Assembly: GCA_947589335.1 (NCBI GenBank)
Contig: CANPZH010000107.1
Coordinates: 1 to 5,192, forward strand
Length of the DNA stretch: 5,192 nucleotides
Reading direction: 5' to 3'
Origin: an uncultured Clostridia bacterium
GTDB lineage: Bacteria > Bacillota > Clostridia > Christensenellales > Borkfalkiaceae
Below are positions 1 through 4,714 of this stretch, piece after piece (the stretch's first letter is position 1; each line of letters starts with the position of its first letter). The position numbers and the translations under genes were made by a program. The notes under the pieces were generated by a model. The model saw only the letters and a list, made by a program, of their open reading frames with translations, made no database searches and was not told where the DNA came from.

Positions 1-172
1 CCTTGATGATCGCATAGATGAGCGCGGGTTCTGCCCCGCTCTGTTCCGCGATCCCGCGCTGCGGACGTCGGTAGGCGATCCCCCGCACGCCGAAAAAGAG
101 CGCAACCACGATCGCAACGCCCGCAAGAAGTCCTATCGCCGCCCCGATGACACGCTTTCCTCCGCCCGCCAT
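1..172 (-). CDS. Lytic murein transglycosylase (Slt/GH23-like), N-terminal fragment
   Basis: This is the first 57 codons of a gene cut off by the left edge of the window. The start is ATG at 172-170. An in-frame TAG at 178-176 excludes a longer N-terminus. Residues 1-7 are basic and glycine-rich, and residues 8-29 (VIGAAIGLLAGVAIVVALFF) form one hydrophobic membrane anchor. They are followed by AYRRPQRGIAEQSGAEPALIYAIIK (split here: AYRRPQRG, then IAEQSGAEPALIYAIIK). The pattern Y-x-x-x-x-x-x-I-A-x-x-x-x-x-x-PALIYAIIK is the typical entry to the SLT domain, which in the family continues with the catalytic Glu (usually -x-E-S). That Glu would lie just beyond the edge, so activity cannot be judged. 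Known members cleave peptidoglycan glycan strands outside the membrane to give 1,6-anhydro-muramyl ends. The ribosome binding site is weak (AGGG almost abutting the ATG). The gene follows the nitrilase-like gene by 37 bases, so co-transcription is likely. Confidence 0.82.
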   Translation of the reverse strand, partial: MAGGGKRVIGAAIGLLAGVAIVVALFFGVRGIAYRRPQRGIAEQSGAEPALIYAIIK

Positions 173-209
173 ACCCTATCAGTATGCGCGGAAGCGCACG
201 ATCTTTCCG

Positions 210-875
210 TCAATATTCGTTGCGGCGCTTTAAGAAGAATCCGCGTTTTCTCGTCTCGACGATGTGATATTCCTGCTCCCGCTCCAAATCGTACAGGCAG
301 GGGCTCTTGGGTGAGGCAAAGCGGAGCTTCCCCGCCGCGTCGGCGGCCTGCGCATAGCCGTAGGCGCACATGCACACGGGAAGTCCGTAGAAGAAGGCGC
401 CCGCGCGGATCAGCGTCCGCTCCAATCCCTCGTTGAGTTCCCCGAAGACGGAGAGCGCGATATCCGCGCCGCAGACGGAGAGCGTCTCGAGGACCTGCGG
501 AAAATAGAGATCTTCCGCAACGACGATCCCGAGCTTGCCCGCCTTGGTATCGAAGATCTTCACGCCCGCGCCGCAGCGGTATTCGCTGCCGTCGATCCGG
601 TTGTACATATCCGAGACGCCGAGGATCCGCCCGCGTTCGGCGACGACGGCGGACTTCCGCTTCATTCCCCTCGCGTTGGTGTAACAGCCGCAGACGACGA
701 CGTTCCTGCCCGTCTTGGACAGGATGGCAACGTCCTCGAAGAGGCTCGTCTCCCCCTTCAGCTCGCGCTCGTAGCTCACTTCTCCGAGGGCCTGAAAGGG
801 AAACATGACGACGTCCGCCTGCGTCCCGCCCTCGTACTCACTCAGATCTCCGCTGGTCACAAAGCAAATCCGCAT
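210..875 (-). CDS. Nitrilase-superfamily (carbon-nitrogen hydrolase) protein, probably catalytically dead
   Basis: The gene encodes 221 residues, somewhat short for the family (usually about 260-300). The fold is recognisable from DVVMFPFQAL (21-30, normally DLVVFPE), VVVCGCY (59-65), VKIFDTKAGKLGIVVAEDLYFPQVL (105-129 overall), the helix-strand CGADIALS (135-142) and RAGAFFYGLPV (157-167). Active nitrilases and amidases use a Glu-Lys-Cys triad. Here the Glu position of FPE is Phe27, the Lys position of YRK falls in SDMYN (88-92) with no Lys, and the Cys of the I-C-x-D motif is Ala120 in VAED. All three positions are therefore altered. I infer a non-hydrolytic, perhaps binding or regulatory protein. 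ATG 875-873 follows the purine-rich GGGGAGAGGGT. The neighbour downstream is a lytic transglycosylase, so a cell-envelope role is possible but unproven. The substrate is unknown. Confidence 0.82.
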   Translation of the reverse strand: MRICFVTSGDLSEYEGGTQADVVMFPFQALGEVSYERELKGETSLFEDVAILSKTGRNVVVCGCYTNARGMKRKSAVVAERGRILGVSDMYNRIDGSEYRCGAGVKIFDTKAGKLGIVVAEDLYFPQVLETLSVCGADIALSVFGELNEGLERTLIRAGAFFYGLPVCMCAYGYAQAADAAGKLRFASPKSPCLYDLEREQEYHIVETRKRGFFLKRRNEY

Positions 876-881
876 ACCCTC

Positions 882-902
882 TCCCCGTCTATGATATGGG
901 GA
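882..902 (-). promoter_or_regulatory. Small hairpin overlapping the ribosome binding site of the nitrilase-like gene
   Basis: TCCCC (882-886 on the plus strand) and GGGGA (898-902) form a 5-bp stem around a 12-base loop. In the minus-strand mRNA the right arm supplies the GGGGA at the start of the purine-rich Shine-Dalgarno stretch, 7-11 bases before the ATG at 875. The stem could therefore partly mask ribosome binding. It is short, and this is a possibility seen only in the sequence. Confidence 0.3.
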
Positions 903-921
903 ACGGCGGCCGGAATGTGAA
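891..921 (-). promoter_or_regulatory. Candidate promoter of the nitrilase-like gene
   Basis: On the minus strand TTCACA (921-916) resembles a -35 box at 5 of 6 positions, and TATCAT (896-891) resembles a -10 box at 5 of 6. The spacer is 19 bases, longer than the preferred 17, and is GC-rich. Transcription would begin near 884, leaving a leader shorter than 15 bases. The boxes overlap the hairpins at 882-902 and 904-934. The match is weak, and another start further upstream is possible. Confidence 0.22.
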
Positions 922-934
922 AACTCCGCCGCCG
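904..934 (-). promoter_or_regulatory. GC-rich hairpin upstream of the nitrilase-like gene
   Basis: CGGCGGCCGGA (904-914) pairs with TCCGCCGCCG (925-934), giving 10 base pairs with one bulged C around a 10-base loop. On neither strand is it followed by a run of T, so it is not a classical intrinsic terminator. It lies 28 bases before the start codon at 875 and could be part of the mRNA leader or insulate the gene from upstream transcription. Confidence 0.4.
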
Positions 935-1044
935 CTCTTCAGATGATTGCTTTGCCGCTCTCTTTTGCGTTACCCCGCCTTGCGCTCAGAGAATCAGAAC
1001 TGCGGGCGGGGCAGTATGACGTATTGGGAATGGTTTCGCATTCA

Positions 1045-1155
1045 CCCTCTTGCTGTCCCTGAAAGGGAAAGAACCCGAGCAAAGCGAGGGGGAAAGGGTT
1101 TTAACGAACTTTCGAAAACCCCTCAGTCACTTCGTGACAGCTCCCCTAATAGGGG
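1045..1155. repeat. Array of adjoining hairpins, REP-like palindromic repeat element
   Basis: Four structures follow one another. (1) CCCTCTTGCT (1045-1054) pairs with AGCAA and GAGGG (1078-1082, 1086-1090; three bases bulged) and encloses TCCCT-GAA-AGGGA (1056-1068). (2) GGGTTTT (1096-1102) pairs with AAAACCC (1115-1121), with CGAA-CT-TTCG inside. (3) GTCAC-TTC-GTGAC is at 1126-1138. (4) CCCCT-AAT-AGGGG is at 1143-1155. The string CCTCAGTCAC...GTGACAGCTCCCCT...AGGGG..CCAAGG (1121-1162) resembles, from memory, a hairpin pair found many times in intergenic DNA of gut Clostridia and often mis-annotated as short proteins. Multi-copy status cannot be shown from one window. The unit may be a REP/MITE-like element or a transcribed structured RNA. 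Confidence 0.6.
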
Positions 1156-1187
1156 CGCCAAGGAGAATTTGCTTCCTCAAAATCCAC

Positions 1188-1326
1188 TGCGCGTTGGAAA
1201 ACCACGCTTTTCCATAAGCGCACGCAATTTGCCGCATACCTGCGGCTTCTGCCCTTCTTAAATAATGTACCGCGAGCAGAACCACGCTTCTGCGCTGCGG
1301 GACTGCATTTGCGCGATACCTCGCGC
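1188..1326. repeat. Two tandem 80-base-period units, each with two hairpins having conserved loops and compensated stems
   Basis: Copy A has GGAAAA-CCACGC-TTTTCC (1196-1213) and GCCGCA-TACC-TGCGGC (1231-1246). Copy B has GCAGAA-CCACGC-TTCTGC (1276-1293) and GCGCGA-TACC-TCGCGC (1311-1326). Both loops recur exactly 80 bases apart, and TTT before and TTC after the second hairpin are also kept. The first stem differs at two pairs and the second at three, and every change is matched on the other arm, so all four stems stay perfect. The first hairpin of each copy also has an outer stem: TGCGC/GCGCA (1188-1192/1218-1222) in A and CCGC/GCGG (1270-1273/1297-1300) in B, shifted by one base in register. 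This points to a conserved structure, either an RNA or a folded single-stranded DNA element. The strand used and the function are unknown. Confidence 0.6.
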
Positions 1327-1328
1327 TT

Positions 1329-1360
1329 CGTGTCCGGTGGAACGAACGAGAGGACCACGC
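1329..1360. repeat. Imperfect hairpin containing a third CCACGC, possible degenerate repeat unit
   Basis: CGTGTCC (1329-1335) can pair with GGAC-C-ACG (1352-1359), giving seven pairs with one bulged C. CCACGC recurs at 1355-1360, but 73 and not 80 bases after the previous copy, and it sits in an arm instead of a loop. It may be a decayed third unit of the tandem repeat at 1188-1326, or coincidence. Confidence 0.3.
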
Positions 1361-1387
1361 GGGTTAAGGCAAAAGAGCGCGTTTCCT

Positions 1388-1461
1388 CACGGAAATTCTT
1401 TTCGAGCGAGCAAAACGCGCCGCATGCGGCGCGTTTTGTGAAGTGAGCAAAGAATTTCGTG
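1388..1461. repeat. Outer inverted repeat nested around the mscL terminator
   Basis: CAC-G-GAAATTCTTT (1388-1401) is complementary to AAAGAATTTC-GTG (1449-1461), apart from one unpaired G at 1391. This gives 13 pairs. The arms enclose the perfect palindrome at 1411-1438. On the minus strand the arm nearest mscL begins 4 bases after the stop codon, so the mscL transcript would carry the whole nested structure at its 3' end. Confidence 0.6.
1411..1438. terminator. Strong symmetrical (bidirectional-type) intrinsic terminator after mscL
   Basis: This is a perfect palindrome with 14-base arms: CAAAACGCGCCGCA (1411-1424) and its exact complement (1425-1438). In RNA it would fold as a GC-rich stem with a small loop around CATG. 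The 3' arm ends in TTTTG on both strands, preceded by the complementary AAAA, so it could stop transcription in either direction. It begins 26 bases after the mscL stop codon on the minus strand and is the natural end of the pyrG-dapL-malQ-mscL transcript. The U-run is short. Confidence 0.75.
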
Positions 1462-1464
1462 AAT

Positions 1465-2010
1465 CTATTTCTGTTGATTTTTCAGCAGATCCCGGATCTC
1501 CGCAAGCAGGTCTTCCGTCGTGGGAACGGGCTCGGGAGCGGGTTGTGCGGCAGCTTCCGCAGCTGCGGCTTCCTCTGCGGCTTTCGCAGCCTCCGCTTCG
1601 GCAGCGGCCTCTTCCTCCGCCTTTTTTGCCTTGATCGCCTCCGCCCTCTCGTGGACGTGGTTCACCGCACGCACGATGAGGAAGAGCACGAGCGCGATGA
1701 GGATGAAGTTGATGATTGCCGTGAGGAATGCGCCCCAGTCGATGTAGATCGAATTCGCGAGGTCGATCTCCGTCGTACTCCCTTCCACAAACGCCTTGTG
1801 CAGATAGGTGTAGATGTTCTCCAAGCCCTTTCCGCCCGTGATCAGGAACAGGATCCAGTTGATAACGGGCATCAGGATCTGGTTGGTGAGAGCCGTTACG
1901 ATCGCGGTGAATGCGCCGCCGATAATGATGCCGACTGCCATGTCGAACACATTGCCGCGCGTAATGAACTCTTTGAACTCCTTGAAGAAGCCCTTCTTTT
2001 CTTTTGCCAT
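1465..2010 (-). CDS. mscL: Large-conductance mechanosensitive channel MscL, with long Ala/Glu linker
   Basis: MscL is a homopentameric inner-membrane channel that opens under high membrane tension and releases solutes during hypo-osmotic shock. The 181 residues run in family order. They comprise the amphipathic N-terminal helix (FFKEFKEFITRGNVFDMAVG, 8-27), the TM1 pore helix (about 20-47, VGIIIGGAFTAIVTALTNQI), an extracellular loop (58-90), and TM2 (about 91-115, WGAFLTAIINFILIALVLFL). The protein ends with a C-terminal helix TTEDLLAEIRDLLKNQ (164-179) matching the family's usual ending. Most MscL proteins have about 130-150 residues. The surplus is an Ala/Glu/Lys-rich stretch (126-155) plus PAPEPVP (157-163) between TM2 and the terminal helix. 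The start ATG 2010-2008 has a consensus AGGAGG eight bases upstream, which lies inside the end of malQ. It is the last gene before the terminator. Confidence 0.96.
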   Translation of the reverse strand: MAKEKKGFFKEFKEFITRGNVFDMAVGIIIGGAFTAIVTALTNQILMPVINWILFLITGGKGLENIYTYLHKAFVEGSTTEIDLANSIYIDWGAFLTAIINFILIALVLFLIVRAVNHVHERAEAIKAKKAEEEAAAEAEAAKAAEEAAAAEAAAQPAPEPVPTTEDLLAEIRDLLKNQQK

Positions 2011-2015
2011 AAGTG

Positions 2016-3512
2016 TTACCTCCTAAATTTTTTGATGTTATTGCTCAATCTGCGCCAGTGTTTCGCAGAGGGAAGCCGGGAGAGGCGGAACGTCCAGTTT
2101 CCGCTTTGGGTGCCGGGGTAGTTCATCCGGCAGGAGTTGTCCGCCGCGATCAGATCCTGCACGGGAATGATTGCAAGATCGGAGCCGGAGCGGAGCGCCA
2201 TCTCGAGGAAGGCGCGGGCGAAGTTGGCGGGAGAGGACCCGAGCGGGGCGTTCAGCCCGCAGGCCTTGAGTTCCGCCGCGACGCGGGAGCGGAAGAGGAT
2301 GAATTCCTCCGAGGAGAGGCTCTTGACGTATCCCGCGACGGTGTCGTTGTCGTGCGTGCCCGTATAGCAGACGCTGTTTGCGGGGAGATTGTGCGGGAGG
2401 AAGGGATTTTCCGGGTTCCCGTCGAAGGCGAACAGAAGCACCTTCATGCCGGGGAAGCCCATGCGGCGCAGAAGGGAGCGCACGCCTTCGTCGATCACGC
2501 CGAGATCCTCCGCGATGATCCGCGTCTTGTCCTCTCCGAGGCGGCGGAAGAGCCTGTCTTTCGGGCCGTCCTTCCATTCGCCGCTCTGTGCCGTCTCCGC
2601 ATCCGCGTCGATCTCATAGTAGCGGTCGATGCCGCGGAAATGGTCGATGCGCACGAGGTCGTATGTCCCGAGGGCGTCTTTCAGCCGCTCCGTCCACCAG
2701 GCAAAGCCGTCTTTTTCGTGCTCCCGCCAGTTGTAGACGGGATTGCCCCAGAGCTGCCCCGTGGAGGAGAAATAGTCGGGCGGGACGCCGGCGACCTTCT
2801 CCGGCGCAAGATCTTCACCGAGCTTGAAGAGCCCGGGATGCGCCCAGACGTCCGCGCTGTCGTAGGCGACGTAGAGCGGGATGTCCCCGATGATCTTCAG
2901 CCCCGATGCGCGGCAGAGTTTGTGGAGCTCCTCCCACTGCATCCAAAAGATATACTGCAAAAACTGCCAGAAGAGGTATTCCTCGTGATGTTCGGTCCTG
3001 AGCTGCTCGAGCGCGTCCGCGCGGTGCCGTTTCAGGGGCTCCGCCCAATCGCAGAAGCTCCCGCCGTACACCGTCTTCGCGGTCATGAACAGCGCGTAGT
3101 CTTCGAACTTTCCCTCCTTGACGAAGGCGCGGAAGCGATCGTCGTCGAAGGGGAAGCGGGAGAAGGCGAGCCGCAAAGTCTCATACCGTTCCCCGTGGAG
3201 TGCGCCGTAGTCCACCTTCGCCGCGTTTTTGTACCGCACGCGCAGCGCCTTGAGCTCCTTGGGCTTCAACAGCCCCATCTTCCCGAGCCCGTCGAGGTCG
3301 ATGAAGTATGGATTGCCCGACATGCAGGAGACGGACTGATAGGGAGAATCGCCGAATCCCGTCTGCACGAGCGGCAGGATCTGCCAATGGGTCGCCCCGC
3401 TCGCGGACAGCGCGAGCGCAAAGCGGGCGGCGTCTTTTAAGTTTCCGATCCCGTACTTCCCGGGAAGAGAGGAAATGTGGCACAGGATGCCGGTGCTTTT
3501 CGTGGGTCTCAT
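2016..3512 (-). CDS. malQ: 4-alpha-glucanotransferase (amylomaltase, GH77)
   Basis: MalQ is a cytoplasmic disproportionating enzyme that transfers glucan segments between maltodextrins and serves maltose, starch and glycogen metabolism. The 498 residues fit GH77. The N-terminus TGILCHISSLPGKYGIG (7-23) is the classical start of the family. The catalytic set is complete: nucleophile Asp290 in VRIDHFRG, acid/base Glu335 in IIAEDLG, and transition-state Asp388 in TGTHDNDT. Substrate-site motifs IGDIPLYVAYDSADVW (208-223) and AGVPPDYFSSTGQLWGNPVYNW (starting at 241) are also present. Start ATG 3512-3510 has no clear Shine-Dalgarno sequence but lies 6 bases after the dapL stop, so translation is probably coupled. 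From Ser478 on, the sequence departs from the family and turns very basic. A neighbouring frame continues more plausibly after Leu477, ending at TAA 2040-2038, so the C-terminus may be frameshifted. The enzyme core is unaffected. Confidence 0.96.
   Translation of the reverse strand: MRPTKSTGILCHISSLPGKYGIGNLKDAARFALALSASGATHWQILPLVQTGFGDSPYQSVSCMSGNPYFIDLDGLGKMGLLKPKELKALRVRYKNAAKVDYGALHGERYETLRLAFSRFPFDDDRFRAFVKEGKFEDYALFMTAKTVYGGSFCDWAEPLKRHRADALEQLRTEHHEEYLFWQFLQYIFWMQWEELHKLCRASGLKIIGDIPLYVAYDSADVWAHPGLFKLGEDLAPEKVAGVPPDYFSSTGQLWGNPVYNWREHEKDGFAWWTERLKDALGTYDLVRIDHFRGIDRYYEIDADAETAQSGEWKDGPKDRLFRRLGEDKTRIIAEDLGVIDEGVRSLLRRMGFPGMKVLLFAFDGNPENPFLPHNLPANSVCYTGTHDNDTVAGYVKSLSSEEFILFRSRVAAELKACGLNAPLGSSPANFARAFLEMALRSGSDLAIIPVQDLIAADNSCRMNYPGTQSGNWTFRLSRLPSAKHWRRLSNNIKKFRR
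2019..2024 (-). promoter_or_regulatory. Consensus ribosome binding site of mscL inside the malQ 3' end
   Basis: AGGAGG on the minus strand lies 8 bases before the mscL ATG. In the malQ frame the same six bases are the last two Arg codons, directly followed by the TAA stop. Ribosomes finishing malQ would cover the site, which suggests coupled or reinitiated translation. If the alternative malQ stop at 2040-2038 is the real one, the site is ordinary intergenic sequence. Confidence 0.85.
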
Positions 3513-3518
3513 GGCGCG

Positions 3519-4712
3519 TTATCTGAGCAAAAGGTTCTTCAGGCGGCTGCATGCCTCCGCCGTATTCTCCCGCGTGCCGAAGGAGGTCAGACGGAAGAAT
3601 CCCTCTCCGTTCTTGCCGAATCCGCTGCCGGGGGTGCCGACGACGGCGGCGTTTTCGAGGAGATAGTCGAAGAAGGTCCAGCTGTCCATGCCGAAGGGGC
3701 ACTTCATCCACACATAGGGAGAGTTCTTGCCGCCGGTGTAGCCGATCCCGAGCTCCTCGAGACAGGAGAAGATCAGCCGCGCGTTCTCGCGGTAGTAGCC
3801 GAGGTTCTCGCGGATCTGCCTCTCCCCCTCTTCGGTGAAGACCGCTGCGGCGCCCATCTGGGTGATGTAGCTCACACCGTTGAACTTCGTCGACTGGCGG
3901 CGTGCCCAGAGGCGGTTCAGCGGCGTCCCCTCCCGCACGAGCGAGCGCGGGACGACCGTGTAGCCGCAGCGGACGCCCGTGAATCCCGCCGTCTTGGAAT
4001 AGGAGCAGAACTCGATCGCGCAGTCCTTCGCGCCCTCGACCTCATAGATGCTGCGGGCGAGGGAGGGATCGGTGATGAAATATTCGTACGCCGCGTCGTA
4101 GAGGATGACGGCGTCCTGTGCGAGCGCATACCGCACCCACTCTTTGAGCTGTTCTTTGGAGTATGCCGCGCCCGTCGGGTTGTTGGGCGAGCAGAGATAG
4201 ATGAGGTCTGCCTTCACGGCGGGATCGGGCATGGGCAAAAAGCCGTTCTGCTCGTTCGCGTCGGCATAGAGGATCTTGCGGCCCGCCATGACGTTGGTAT
4301 CCACATAGACGGGATAGACGGGATCGGGCACCAAAACGACGTTCTCCTCCGAGAAGATGTCGAGGATGTTGCCGAGGTCGGACTTCGCGCCGTCCGAGAT
4401 GAAGATCTCGTCCGTTCCGAGCGCGACCCCCTTCCGCGCATAACTGCCTTGGATGGAATCGAGGAGGACGCCGTAGCCGTAGCAGGTCTGGTCGGGGCCG
4501 TAGCCCTTGAAGGTCTCGCGGCGGGACATGTCGTCCACCGCTCTGTGCATCGCCTCGATCACGACGGGCGCGAGCGGGCGGGTGACGTCCCCGATCGAGA
4601 GGCGGATGACCTCCCTTCCGGGGTGCGTCTTCTGAAATTCGGCGGTCTTCTTGCCGACGGTGGAGAAGAGATAGCTCTCCTTCAGCTGCGAAAAATGGGG
4701 ATTGATCTTCAT
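3519..4712 (-). CDS. dapL: LL-diaminopimelate aminotransferase
   Basis: DapL is a cytoplasmic PLP-dependent, class I/II-fold aminotransferase. It converts tetrahydrodipicolinate to LL-diaminopimelate in one step, with glutamate as amino donor, in the pathway to lysine and peptidoglycan meso-DAP. I place the start at ATG 4712-4710, because MKINPHFSQLKESYLFS is the usual DapL N-terminus. The 22 codons upstream in the same frame overlap pyrG and do not match. The product has 397 residues, normal for the family. Visible motifs are RLSIGDVTRPL (37-47), SDGAKSDLGN (106-115), SPNNPTGA (175-182), DAAYEYF (206-212), the PLP lysine Lys240 in SYSKTAGFTGVRCGYTVVP (starting at 237), and the substrate-carboxylate Arg374 in FFRLTSFGTREN. 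The gene starts 2 bases after the pyrG stop. A weak GGGAG lies 11 bases upstream, so coupling to pyrG is likely. Confidence 0.96.
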   Translation of the reverse strand: MKINPHFSQLKESYLFSTVGKKTAEFQKTHPGREVIRLSIGDVTRPLAPVVIEAMHRAVDDMSRRETFKGYGPDQTCYGYGVLLDSIQGSYARKGVALGTDEIFISDGAKSDLGNILDIFSEENVVLVPDPVYPVYVDTNVMAGRKILYADANEQNGFLPMPDPAVKADLIYLCSPNNPTGAAYSKEQLKEWVRYALAQDAVILYDAAYEYFITDPSLARSIYEVEGAKDCAIEFCSYSKTAGFTGVRCGYTVVPRSLVREGTPLNRLWARRQSTKFNGVSYITQMGAAAVFTEEGERQIRENLGYYRENARLIFSCLEELGIGYTGGKNSPYVWMKCPFGMDSWTFFDYLLENAAVVGTPGSGFGKNGEGFFRLTSFGTRENTAEACSRLKNLLLR

Positions 4713-4714
4713 CG

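Larger units (their letters stand above)
876..1464. other. Gene-free intergenic region of about 590 bases, rich in inverted repeats
   Basis: No open frame here has a credible ribosome binding site plus a recognisable product. The right-hand part (1045-1464) is almost continuous hairpins, listed separately. In the left-hand part, 936-1044 holds only one further weak inverted repeat, CCCCGCC (973-979) with GGCGGGG (1005-1011) around a 25-base loop. Otherwise I see nothing in 936-1044. Confidence 0.7.

Noticed and set aside
947..1261. Plus-strand open frame of 104 codons (and 1146-1358 on the minus strand) in the intergenic region
   Set aside because: Both translate the hairpin repeats. Their stretches such as PQSLRDSSPNRGAKE and VDFEEANSPWRP are the kind of spurious peptide produced when such repeats are called as genes. 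There is no ribosome binding site and no domain.
1188..1326. CRISPR array
   Set aside because: There are only two units. The conserved parts are short loops inside variable stems, not identical repeats separated by unique spacers, and no cas gene is present.
1520..1747. Plus-strand Ala/Ser-rich open frame resembling a low-complexity protein
   Set aside because: It is the complement of the Ala/Glu codon repeat in the mscL linker read out of frame.
2013..3440. Long plus-strand open frame of 475 codons opposite malQ
   Set aside because: It is an antisense shadow caused by the high GC content and codon bias of malQ, which has a complete catalytic set on the other strand. No plausible product is visible.
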